Both the position numbers and the translations under genes were made by a program. A DNA stretch of 7,194 nucleotides from Alphaproteobacteria bacterium MarineAlpha3_Bin4 (GTDB lineage: Bacteria > Pseudomonadota > Alphaproteobacteria > Rhodospirillales > Casp-alpha2): positions 1 to 7,194 of the forward strand of contig PTLJ01000074.1 in NCBI GenBank assembly GCA_002938045.1, in the 5' to 3' direction. Below the pieces are notes generated by a model. The model saw nothing but the letters and a program-made list of their open reading frames with translations, was not told the DNA's origin and made no database searches. Below, in pieces: positions 1 to 6,112 of this stretch (its first letter is position 1; each line of letters begins with the position of its first letter).

Positions 1-453
1 GCCGATGGGCGAGCGGCGCTTCGCTATCTCGAGAACGTGGGCGTACCAAGTGCGGATTGGATTTTCTATGGCGAATCGCTCGGATCGAGCGTCGCCGTGG
101 AGATGGCCCACGAATGGGCTCGACGAATTCCGGTCGGCGCGGTCATCCTTGAAGCGCCGTTTACTTCCATGGGCGATGCTGCCGCAGAGCATTACCCGTT
201 TGTTCCGGCTCGCATGTTGGTCCGCGACCGCTACGCGTCAGTGGAAAAGGTTGCCGATATCAGGGCACCACTTCTGATTATCCACGGCGAGGCCGACCGA
301 ACGGTGCCTAAGGCCCTCGGCAAACGCCTGTTTGATGCGGCATCGGAACCAAAACAGGCCCATTGGATTTCCGGCGCCGGCCACAACAACCTTTACGATT
401 TCGGCGTCACGGCCCTGGTAGAGCAGTTTATCACAGATGTGGCCAGCGATTGA
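1..453 (+). CDS. Alpha/beta hydrolase (Bem46/ABHD13-like), 3' part only
   Basis: The frame is open from base 1, so the N-terminal part lies outside the window; 150 residues are visible. It shows the nucleophile elbow Y-G-E-S-L-G-S (G-x-S-x-G, Ser at visible residue 26), the acid in HGEADRTVP (Asp 99) and the catalytic His in GAGHNN (His 128). The spacing fits a serine alpha/beta hydrolase of the COG1073 type. The EAPFTSM segment after the elbow resembles the Bem46/ABHD13/ABHD17 group. Members are cytosolic or membrane-anchored esterases, thioesterases or peptidases; the substrate cannot be told here. No terminator hairpin is visible directly downstream, and an AT-rich promoter region follows. 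The family call is firm and the exact function unknown. Confidence 0.9.
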   Translation, partial: ADGRAALRYLENVGVPSADWIFYGESLGSSVAVEMAHEWARRIPVGAVILEAPFTSMGDAAAEHYPFVPARMLVRDRYASVEKVADIRAPLLIIHGEADRTVPKALGKRLFDAASEPKQAHWISGAGHNNLYDFGVTALVEQFITDVASD

Positions 454-533
454 CTATAGATCAAATTCGGATAATTTATTTTAAGAGATTGATTAATAAA
501 GGTTCTTGTACGGTTGACGCGTTCAAGAATGGC

Positions 534-562
534 TTGACGCATTAACCTGTTCTTTATATGTT
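534..562 (+). promoter_or_regulatory. Candidate sigma-70 promoter for the 141-residue ORF
   Basis: A TTGACG -35-like hexamer (534-539) is followed 17 bases later by TATGTT (557-562); TATATG at 555-560 is an alternative -10. The surrounding bases are much more AT-rich than the flanking genes. This would give a leader of roughly 90 bases before the ATG at 658. The -10 match is only fair. A second TTGACGC copy sits 20 bases upstream at 514-520. Confidence 0.4.
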
Positions 563-648
563 TTCTAGTGAGGTAGTGTAACTGGGCCGGGGGTGTATCC
601 GGCGCAGGTTGTTCGTGTGTGCAGAAGGGCTTAATCCTTTTTTATTTT

Positions 649-656
649 GGAGCGAG
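649..656 (+). promoter_or_regulatory. Ribosome binding site deciding the start at 658
   Basis: GGAGCGAG lies 5 bases (counted from GGAG) before the ATG at 658. The frame is also open back to a GTG at 619, but that codon has no purine-rich site before it. The ATG is therefore preferred. Confidence 0.65.
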
Positions 657-657
657 A

Positions 658-1083
658 ATGGCCCAGGTTCCCAAGCTAACGGCAGCCCCAACGGCACCCA
701 GCTGGCACGCGACTCGCGCGGCGTCGCCAACACGCGCCGCGACGGTTGGCCACTCGCCGCTCGAGGAAGCTAGCGCCACTGAGCCTGCCCATCGCGATGC
801 CGCGCCTTTTGGCTTCCAGGAAAGCCAGCGGGATCTGACCAGCCAGGGCCAGGGTCAGCAGCGCCGTCAACACAGTGGAATTCTAAATGCCCCGAGCCAA
901 GCGTTCGCGGCGCTGTTGGAATACGAAGCGCCGGTTACAACCTCAGCCGGGAACCCGGGCGCAGTTCGCGAACGGGCGTTCGCCGGCGTGGTTGCTAAGG
1001 CCATAGAAGCCTATGAGACCAATGCTAGGGTGATCCATGGCGAGAACCCGATGACTGGCACTCAGATAAGCCTAACGCTCTAA
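658..1083 (+). CDS. Hypothetical protein, 141 residues, disordered N-terminus and short C-terminal domain
   Basis: I do not recognise this gene. The start at 658 has a good ribosome binding site; a GTG at 619 would add 13 residues. The first 80 or so residues are rich in Ala, Thr, Pro, Ser, Gln and Arg and look disordered. The last 50 or so look folded: a helix around VRERAFAGVVAKAIEAYETN, then ARVIHGENPMTGTQ and a hydrophobic ISLTL end. There is no signal peptide, membrane segment or cysteine. Third codon positions are clearly G/C-rich, and a promoter candidate and a strong terminator bracket the gene, so it is probably real and transcribed alone. The C-terminal tail gives the impression of a short conserved alphaproteobacterial motif, but I cannot name a family. 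Confidence 0.7.
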   Translation: MAQVPKLTAAPTAPSWHATRAASPTRAATVGHSPLEEASATEPAHRDAAPFGFQESQRDLTSQGQGQQRRQHSGILNAPSQAFAALLEYEAPVTTSAGNPGAVRERAFAGVVAKAIEAYETNARVIHGENPMTGTQISLTL

Positions 1084-1086
1084 GTG

Positions 1087-1128
1087 GCCTCACGCGGCGT
1101 TATGAGGCGGGGCTGGGCCCCGTTTTTT
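1087..1128 (+). terminator. Rho-independent terminator with an overlapping upstream hairpin
   Basis: The terminator stem is CGGGGC (1108-1113) paired with GCCCCG (1117-1122), with a 3-base loop and a run of six T (1123-1128). It starts 24 bases after the stop codon at 1081-1083. A second stem just upstream, GCCTCA (1087-1092) with TGAGGC (1103-1108), shares base 1108 with the terminator stem. The two can probably stack or compete weakly. The T run follows only on the plus strand, so it serves the 658-1083 gene. Confidence 0.85.
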
Positions 1129-1171
1129 GATTCTTCAGTTCCACACAGTGTAGGGCGAGAGAACAAAACAG

Positions 1172-1180
1172 TGCTATTAT
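1172..1180 (+). promoter_or_regulatory. Candidate extended -10 promoter for the Panacea gene
   Basis: TGCTATTAT matches the extended -10 pattern TGnTATAAT with one mismatch in the hexamer (1175-1180). No good -35 is visible 16-18 bases upstream, which extended -10 promoters tolerate. It lies after the preceding terminator and about 150 bases before the start codon, which would give a long leader. Apart from the terminator, the gap 1084-1330 shows nothing else that I can support. Confidence 0.35.
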
Positions 1181-1330
1181 CGCCAACGACCGATCGCGGA
1201 ACGTGGCGGCGATGAAAGCCAACGGATTCCATTTCTCGGCTCCATACCATATTCTTATGGGCGACCCGCCTCCGCACTGGGGCCAAAGGCGAGGCCACGC
1301 CGGAGCAGGTTGGAGAGAATTGGGAGCACG

Positions 1331-1861
1331 ATGCCAGCGGACGTAAAAACCGCTTTCGATGTGGCGTTCTACTTCGTCGATATGGCGTTAAAGGATAACG
1401 AGTATCTCCAGCCGCAGAAGCTACAGCGGCTGTTGTTCATTTCACAGGCGTACTACTCCGTCGCCTTCAATGGACACAAGCTGATGCCCGCCGTTTTCGT
1501 CGCCGACGAGATGGGGCCGATCGAACCCAATATCTACACGGCGTTTTCGAAAGGCCGGCCCGACGTCGACGCGGATCTGTTCCTGCCGCAAGAAGTGCAA
1601 TCCTTCCTCGATAACATTTGGCGCCGTTTCGGCCATTACCCAGCCGAACGTCTGACCAAGATGACGAAGGAAACAACAGCCTATAAACACGCGATTAAGC
1701 GCGGATACCGGGCGGAAATCCCGTTAGATGCGATGCGTGTTTCGTTCGCCCGCGCCGAGCAGACCCCAAGCGTCGATCGTGTTGTAAAGCCGAAGGTCAT
1801 GCGTACCCAATCCGGGCGTGCGGTAACAGTCAAAGCCTGGGTGCCGGGCGCAAAGAAATGA
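1331..1861 (+). CDS. Panacea/SocA-type (DUF4065) protein
   Basis: This 176-residue protein carries the Panacea domain across most of its length. Its core is LQPQKLQRLLFISQAYY (residues 26-42), NGHKLMPAVFVADEMGPIEPNIYTAF (47-72, the usual 'GP..P..Y' motif) and LTKMTKETTAYKHAIKRG (108-125), the counterpart of the 'LT...PW..A' end of the domain. Known Panacea proteins include phage GepA-like proteins, the Caulobacter proteolytic adaptor antitoxin SocA, and many antitoxins paired with varied toxins. The C-terminal 40 residues are basic (VVKPKVMRTQ, KAWVPGAKK). GGGAG at 1322-1326 precedes the ATG; a TTG at 1310 is less likely. No neighbour looks like a toxin, so this may be a solitary housekeeping or adaptor member. 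Domain call is firm, role open. Confidence 0.85.
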   Translation: MPADVKTAFDVAFYFVDMALKDNEYLQPQKLQRLLFISQAYYSVAFNGHKLMPAVFVADEMGPIEPNIYTAFSKGRPDVDADLFLPQEVQSFLDNIWRRFGHYPAERLTKMTKETTAYKHAIKRGYRAEIPLDAMRVSFARAEQTPSVDRVVKPKVMRTQSGRAVTVKAWVPGAKK

Positions 1862-1864
1862 AAC

Positions 1865-1878
1865 GGCAGCATGCTGCC
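1865..1878 (+). terminator. 14-bp perfect palindrome after the Panacea gene, possible weak terminator
   Basis: GGCAGCATGCTGCC reads the same on both strands and begins 4 bases after the stop codon. As RNA it can form a 5-bp GC-rich stem with a CATG loop. The bases after it (CGCTTTCACCTT) have only a broken T run, so termination would be weak. It could instead be a protein-binding palindrome just upstream of the transporter promoter. Confidence 0.4.
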
Positions 1879-1888
1879 CGCTTTCACC

Positions 1889-1916
1889 TTGCGCAATGAC
1901 GCGACTGATATAGTAT
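1889..1916 (+). promoter_or_regulatory. Candidate promoter of the transporter operon
   Basis: TGATATAGT (1906-1914) is an extended -10 with a 5-of-6 hexamer match. TTGCGC (1889-1894) is a possible -35 when paired with TAGTAT (1911-1916) at a 16-base spacing. Transcription from here would begin near 1921 and give a leader of almost 90 bases before the ATG at 2008. Confidence 0.45.
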
Positions 1917-1935
1917 TTTGGAACAATCACATTCT

Positions 1936-1965
1936 TACCGGCCCCGCCACCGCTGGCGTACCGGC
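1936..1965 (+). promoter_or_regulatory. Structured leader: hairpin flanked by TACCGGC repeats
   Basis: CGCCA (1945-1949) pairs with TGGCG (1954-1958) around a 4-base loop. It is flanked by two copies of TACCGGC (1936-1942 and 1959-1965), whose CCGG cores could extend the stem after a small internal loop. It sits in the likely 5' leader of the binding-protein gene. It may be an mRNA-stabilising structure or an operator; nothing in it matches a riboswitch that I know. Confidence 0.3.
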
Positions 1966-1990
1966 AAGACTTGGAAAACGAACGACAAAC

Positions 1991-1998
1991 AGGGAGGA
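1991..1998 (+). promoter_or_regulatory. Strong ribosome binding site deciding the start at 2008
   Basis: AGGGAGGA is close to a full anti-16S match and stands 9 bases before the ATG at 2008. The same frame is open back to a TTG at 1918, but that start would place 30 charged residues before the signal peptide. The ATG is therefore the real start. Confidence 0.85.
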
Positions 1999-2007
1999 CC
2001 AAGGCCT

Positions 2008-3249
2008 ATGTTGACACGCAACAATTATCTGCGCGCGCTTGTGTTTGGCGTTGCTGTCATCGGAGCCGTCGCAGCAGCGCCGGCTAGCGCCAAAGTTGAG
2101 GGTGACACAATCACTCTCGGCTCCGCCATTTCCTTCACGGGCAAGTATTCAACCAATGGCATCCACGCAAAGAACGGCTATAACCTGGGCGTCAAGAAGA
2201 TCAACGAAATGGGCGGCGTCAACGTCGGCGGCAAAGCCTATAAGTTAAAGATCATCTACTACGACGACGAATCGACCCCGCTGCGTACGTCCCAGTTGGC
2301 GGAACGGCTAATTAAGCAGGATGGCATAAAGTTCATACTCGGGCCCTACAGCTCCGCAACCACCAAAGCCATCGCACCAGTTACGGAGAAATACAAAATT
2401 CCTATGGTGGAAGCAGAGGGCGCGTCGCGATCGCTCTTCACCCAGGGTTACAAATATCTGTTCGCGGTGCTGTCGACTTCTGAGCAGTACCTAGCTAGTT
2501 CCATCGCCCTCGCGGCCGAGATAGCAAAGAAGAACGGCAAAAAGCCGTCCGATGTCAAAGTGGCAATGGCGTTCGAGAATGATCCCTTTTCGCTCGACGT
2601 TCGGGCCGGCGTAGTGGACGACACCAAGAAATACAGCATGAAGATTGTCATCGACGACAAGCTGCCGCGCGACCTCAGCGATATGGCTGCGACCCTGACT
2701 AAGGTCAAGGCGTTGAAGCCAGATCTACTCGTGGTTTCCGGCCATTCGAAGGGGGCAGCGACAGCGGCGCGTCAGATCAAGGAGATGAAGATCAACACGC
2801 CGATGATCGCCATGACCCATTGCGAGGCGGCAAAAATCGTCAAAAAATTTGGTGGTTCGACCGACGGATACCTTTGTCCGACACAGTGGGCGGAAACGTT
2901 GAGCTACAAGGATGATATGTTCGGTACTGCTGCTGACTACGACAAACTGTTCAAGGCGACCTATGACGGCTACAAGAACGTGCCTTACCAGTCAGCTCAA
3001 GCGACAGCCGCGGTGATGGTATGGAAGGATGCCTTCGAAAGGGCACAATCCTTCGATACGGAGAAGCTGCGCGACGCGCTCGCAGCAACCGAGATGAAGA
3101 CCTTCTACGGTAATATCAAATTCTCCAAAGCGGGCAACAACATCTCCAAGCCGATGGTGCTGCGGCAGATTCAGAACGGCAAGTTCAACGTTGTCGCGCC
3201 TTTGAAGTGGGCCTCGCATAAGGTGGAATGGCCTCGGATGGTGAAGTAA
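2008..3249 (+). CDS. livK: Branched-chain amino acid/HAAT-type ABC transporter substrate-binding protein
   Basis: This 413-residue precursor begins with a classic Sec signal peptide: MLTRNNYLR, a hydrophobic stretch (about 10-24), and an APASA end with likely cleavage after Ala 28. There is no lipobox, so the mature protein should be free in the periplasm. The fold is the type I periplasmic binding protein (Peripla_BP_6): GDTITLGSAISFTGKYSTNG at the first strand, the IIYYDDES segment, GPYSSATT in the ligand cleft, IPMVEAEGAS, and a second lobe around DLLVVSGHSKGAATAARQ. It captures substrate and delivers it to LivHM. Specificity for Leu/Ile/Val is unproven; the sequence also resembles family members assigned to other amino acids, amides or peptides. 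Only two cysteines are present (272 and 290). It is followed by a strong terminator, consistent with excess expression over the permease genes. The symbol reflects family and position. Confidence 0.93.
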   Translation: MLTRNNYLRALVFGVAVIGAVAAAPASAKVEGDTITLGSAISFTGKYSTNGIHAKNGYNLGVKKINEMGGVNVGGKAYKLKIIYYDDESTPLRTSQLAERLIKQDGIKFILGPYSSATTKAIAPVTEKYKIPMVEAEGASRSLFTQGYKYLFAVLSTSEQYLASSIALAAEIAKKNGKKPSDVKVAMAFENDPFSLDVRAGVVDDTKKYSMKIVIDDKLPRDLSDMAATLTKVKALKPDLLVVSGHSKGAATAARQIKEMKINTPMIAMTHCEAAKIVKKFGGSTDGYLCPTQWAETLSYKDDMFGTAADYDKLFKATYDGYKNVPYQSAQATAAVMVWKDAFERAQSFDTEKLRDALAATEMKTFYGNIKFSKAGNNISKPMVLRQIQNGKFNVVAPLKWASHKVEWPRMVK

Positions 3250-3293
3250 AGGTTTGACGACAGCATTTGATTAGCGATCCAGTATTAAGACCG

Positions 3294-3331
3294 ACCGCCC
3301 CCGCCTTTTGGGCGGGGGCGGTAGCGTTTTT
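3294..3331 (+). terminator. Strong hairpin terminator between the binding protein and permease genes
   Basis: ACCGCCCCCGCC (3294-3305) and GGCGGGGGCGGT (3311-3322) form a perfect 12-bp stem with a TTTTG loop. AGCG and then five T (3327-3331) follow. The T run is short and displaced by 4 bases, so some readthrough into the permease genes is expected. Its position 45 bases after the binding-protein stop suits partial termination that raises binding-protein mRNA over the rest of the operon. Confidence 0.85.
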
Positions 3332-3335
3332 GACA
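3330..3335 (+). promoter_or_regulatory. Possible -35 box of an internal promoter before livH
   Basis: TTGACA is a perfect -35 hexamer that overlaps the terminator's T run. The region 3349-3358 where a -10 should lie holds only weak candidates (TTAATC, TAATCG, TCGAAA). The stretch 3336-3360 is AT-rich. An internal promoter would supply the permease genes independently of readthrough. Confidence 0.25.
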
Positions 3336-3369
3336 GACTAATTATTCGTTAATCGAAAGAAATTCGGCG

Positions 3370-4272
3370 ATGCTAGGTAACTTATCTCTCCTCTTACAAG
3401 CCCCAATCCTCAACGTGCAGTTGTTGCTGGACGGACTGTTCATCGGCGCCATCTTCGCGCTCGCCGCCTACGGGCTGGCGCTCGTCTGGGGTGTGATGAA
3501 CGTCAAGAACCTCGCTCAAGGCGATCTCGTGATGATGGGCGGATACATTGCCTGGGTGCTGACCCAGGTGGGCATACACCCGATCCTGGGCCTGCCAGTG
3601 GCGATGGTAATCATGTTCGCCTTCGGCTGGGTGATTTACCGGATCATCATTAGCCGCGTTATCCACAAGGACCTATTCACGTCCTTGCTCGCGACATTTG
3701 GTTTGGCTCTCGTTATCCAACAGTTGCTCAACCTTGCCTTCGGACCTGAGGTGCAAGTGGCGGAATCCGGATTCGCGATCAACTCGATCTTCGGCGGTAT
3801 GGTGACGGTGTCCAATATCAAGTTTATTTCGTTGATCCTAGCCGCGATATTGGCCGCCATGGTGGTGACGTTCATGAAATTCAGTCGCATGGGCCAAGCC
3901 ATCCGCGCCACCGCCCAGGATCCCCGTGCTGCAATGGTCATGGGGATCGACACCGAGAGGATCTACGCTTTTACCTTCGCACTCAACGCGGCCATTTGTG
4001 GGGCCGCCGGCGCGCTGATTTCTATGATATGGGTGATCCAACCATTCTTCGGGATCGCCCATTCGATCCGCTCGTTCGTGGTCGTTACCGCGGCTGGCCT
4101 CGGGAACCTACCAGGCGTCATCGTAACCGGTCTCGGATTGGGCGTCGCTGAACTATATGCCGGATTCGTTTTCGGCGCGGAGTTGCAGCAGTTCACAGTC
4201 GTCGGCCTTCTCGTCGCGGTACTGGTCTGGCGCCAAATCCAGCAAAGCCGTCATCGTCAGGTCGTGCAATGA
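3370..4272 (+). CDS. livH: Branched-chain amino acid/HAAT ABC transporter permease LivH
   Basis: This 300-residue integral inner-membrane protein has about eight hydrophobic helices, the usual LivH size and pattern. Family marks are LDGLFIGAIFALAAYGLALVWGVMNVKNLAQGDLVMMGGY near the N-terminus (residues 20-59). The cytoplasmic coupling loop FSRMGQAIRATAQDPRAAMVMGID (171-194) is where the ATPase subunits dock. Near the C-terminus RSFVVVTAAGLGNLPG (234-249) stands where most relatives have a GGLGS-x-PG motif. The ribosome binding site is poor (GAAAGAAA well upstream of the ATG), which may lower expression relative to the binding protein. The stop codon overlaps the livM start in ATGA. Confidence 0.94.
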   Translation: MLGNLSLLLQAPILNVQLLLDGLFIGAIFALAAYGLALVWGVMNVKNLAQGDLVMMGGYIAWVLTQVGIHPILGLPVAMVIMFAFGWVIYRIIISRVIHKDLFTSLLATFGLALVIQQLLNLAFGPEVQVAESGFAINSIFGGMVTVSNIKFISLILAAILAAMVVTFMKFSRMGQAIRATAQDPRAAMVMGIDTERIYAFTFALNAAICGAAGALISMIWVIQPFFGIAHSIRSFVVVTAAGLGNLPGVIVTGLGLGVAELYAGFVFGAELQQFTVVGLLVAVLVWRQIQQSRHRQVVQ

Positions 4273-5354
4273 ACCTGATTTTCAGTCGGGCAACGCCCTA
4301 CGTCATCTACCTGTTCGGCGGTATTGCCGCTCCACTGCTGTTTGAAGACTACACGTTCCAATTTTCCATTCTTTGGGTGATGATCCTGTTCGCTCTAACC
4401 TGGGACGTGCTCGGCGGCCAGATGGGCTACAACTCGCTTGGCAACATCTTCTTCTTCGGTGCCGGCATGTACGTCTGCGCTATCGTCCAGATCGGTCTCT
4501 ATTACGATGTAGCCCAGTACACCGCATCGTTCGGCGCCGTCAAAGTGGAATTCACGCCAGAGCAGTATTACACCGGCCTGTTCCTAGGCATTATGGCCGC
4601 GGCGCTCTCATGTATCGTATTTGCGGTCGTTTTCGGCTGGGTCGTGTTCGGGCTGCGGGGACCCTATTTCGCCATCGGCACCCTCGGCGTTGCCCTTTCC
4701 GCTGGTGAACTTACTTCTGCCTGGGAGTACGTGGGCGGGGGCGGTGGCGTCGCGCTGCCTGTATTTCCAGGCGAGCCAGACCACCGCTCACTGTTCTTTT
4801 ATGCTCTCTGCTTCATCCTCGCCATCGTCACTTTCTGTGTCCTTAAGAAGGTGTATTCCGGTCGCTTCGGGCTGGCCATCAATGCCATCCGCGACGACGA
4901 GGAAAAGGCCGAGGGCATGGGCATTCACACCAAGCGTTACAAAACCATCGGTTGGACCATTGCGGCGTTCTTCCTCGGCATGTCCGGCGCTGTGTTCGGC
5001 AACATGATCGGATTCATCGAACCATTGGAGGTCGCCTTCCCGACAGTCACCTTCGGCATCTTTATGGTCGTCATGTGCTTGCTTGGTGGCAAGGGGACAC
5101 TGTGGGGCCCGGTTATCGGCGCGACCGTCTTTCATGCCTTCAAAGAGATCACCTGGATCTACATGCTGGGCTGGCAATGGGTGGCGCTGGGAGCGCTGAT
5201 CATTGTGCTCGTCGTCTTCTTCCAGCAGGGCATCATGGGTTGGGTCCAGGAAACGTGGCCGGAGCGGTTTGGGATTGTCGTCGATGACGGTACCCTTGCC
5301 GCCAAAGAGCCAGACCTGGATGCCGTGTCCGATAGCCAAAAGGCAGCCCAATGA
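4269..5354 (+). CDS. livM: Branched-chain amino acid/HAAT ABC transporter permease LivM
   Basis: This 361-residue polytopic inner-membrane protein is the partner of LivH in the channel. Marks in order are ALTWDVLGGQMGYNSLGNIFFFGAGMYV (residues 42-69, where relatives usually read S-F/L-G-H), GLRGPYFAIGTLGVAL (128-143), the coupling loop GRFGLAINAIRDDEEKAEGMGI (198-219), IAAFFLGMSGAVFG (231-244) and LLGGKGTLWGPVIGA (271-285). A run of five glycines (156-160) lies in the loop before ALPVFPGEP. The C-terminal 30 residues are a hydrophilic tail with several acidic residues. It overlaps livH by 4 bases upstream and livG by 4 downstream (ATGA both times), so translation is probably coupled. Confidence 0.94.
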   Translation: MNLIFSRATPYVIYLFGGIAAPLLFEDYTFQFSILWVMILFALTWDVLGGQMGYNSLGNIFFFGAGMYVCAIVQIGLYYDVAQYTASFGAVKVEFTPEQYYTGLFLGIMAAALSCIVFAVVFGWVVFGLRGPYFAIGTLGVALSAGELTSAWEYVGGGGGVALPVFPGEPDHRSLFFYALCFILAIVTFCVLKKVYSGRFGLAINAIRDDEEKAEGMGIHTKRYKTIGWTIAAFFLGMSGAVFGNMIGFIEPLEVAFPTVTFGIFMVVMCLLGGKGTLWGPVIGATVFHAFKEITWIYMLGWQWVALGALIIVLVVFFQQGIMGWVQETWPERFGIVVDDGTLAAKEPDLDAVSDSQKAAQ

Positions 5355-6112
5355 ACGCGATGATCGAAGTTTCTGAAGCCAGCAAGGCATTCGGGGGCGT
5401 CATTGCCAACGACAAGGTCAGCATTCAAGTGTCCGAAGGCCACGTGACCGGGTTGATCGGACCTAACGGTTCGGGCAAGACGACTTTGTTCAACTCGATC
5501 GTCGGCTATCACCCTATCGACGAGGGCTCGATCAAGTTCGAAGGCCGGGAAATTTCTGAAATGCGGGTCCAGGAAATTGCACGTCTTGGTCTATTGCGAA
5601 CTTTCCAGCAGACCCGCATTTATTCGAAGATGAACTGCGTCGACAATATGCTGATTTCTGTTCCCCATCGCCATGAGACCTACCGCACCATGTTTGCTAA
5701 ATACCCGCCCGAGGTGACGGATAAGGCAGAGCAATTATTGGAGTTCGTTGGTCTCTATTCGAAGCGTCATCTCATCTCTGGCGACTTGTCGTTCGGCCAG
5801 CAGAAACTGCTGGAATTCGCCATGGCGCTAATGAACGAGCCTAAGCTGCTGCTCCTGGACGAACCCACTGCCGGAATCAACCCGACCCTGATTAACGGCC
5901 TCATCGACCGTCTCAAACGCGCCTCTGCAGAACTCGGCGTAACGCTGTTCGTGATCGAGCACAACATGCCGGTGATTATGAGTCTAGCTGACAATATTTA
6001 CTGCCTGTCCAATGGCCGGATGCTCGCTCACGGATCGCCCGACGAGATCCAGAACGATGAGCGGGTGATCAACGCATATTTGGGCGCGCACTACACCGCG
6101 GATGATACATGA
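5351..6112 (+). CDS. livG: Branched-chain amino acid/HAAT ABC transporter ATP-binding protein LivG
   Basis: This 253-residue cytoplasmic ATPase has every ABC motif in place. Walker A is GPNGSGKTT (37-45), the Q-loop lies in FQQTRIY (85-91), the signature is LSFGQQ (146-151, normal for LivG), Walker B is LLLLDEP (166-172) and the H-loop His is at 204 in VIEHNM. The C-terminus NAYLGAHY is also typical of LivG, whose relatives end in 'AYLG'. It pairs with LivF under the LivHM channel and couples ATP hydrolysis to import. It is joined to livM and livF by ATGA overlaps. Length is normal and nothing is missing. Confidence 0.95.
   Translation: MNAMIEVSEASKAFGGVIANDKVSIQVSEGHVTGLIGPNGSGKTTLFNSIVGYHPIDEGSIKFEGREISEMRVQEIARLGLLRTFQQTRIYSKMNCVDNMLISVPHRHETYRTMFAKYPPEVTDKAEQLLEFVGLYSKRHLISGDLSFGQQKLLEFAMALMNEPKLLLLDEPTAGINPTLINGLIDRLKRASAELGVTLFVIEHNMPVIMSLADNIYCLSNGRMLAHGSPDEIQNDERVINAYLGAHYTADDT

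Noticed and set aside
371..380. CCGGCGCCGG palindrome
   Set aside because: It is inside the hydrolase coding region (Ser-Gly-Ala-Gly-His) and is explained by GC-rich codons.
450..464. TTGAC-TATAG-ATCAA, like an FNR/Anr site
   Set aside because: The half-sites are five bases apart instead of four and one half-site is imperfect; it also overlaps the hydrolase stop codon.
481..496. TTAA-N8-TTAA, like a CtrA site
   Set aside because: CtrA sites have seven bases between the TTAA boxes; in AT-rich DNA two TTAA motifs at this distance are expected by chance.
676..873. Minus-strand frame with a hydrophobic start (MLTALLTLALAG...)
   Set aside because: It lies wholly within the plus-strand 658-1083 gene, which has better codon use, a ribosome binding site and a terminator on its own strand.
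1212..1346. 44-codon plus-strand frame upstream of and overlapping the Panacea start
   Set aside because: Composition is unlike the neighbouring genes, there is no clear ribosome binding site and no recognisable motif.
1918..2007. TTG-initiated extension of the binding protein by 30 residues
   Set aside because: It would bury the signal peptide behind a charged leader, and the ATG at 2008 has a near-perfect ribosome binding site.
4788..5390. 200-residue minus-strand frame opposite livM
   Set aside because: It is the antisense of a clearly conserved gene; the peptide is rich in Asp, His and Glu as expected from reverse reading of G/C-ending codons.
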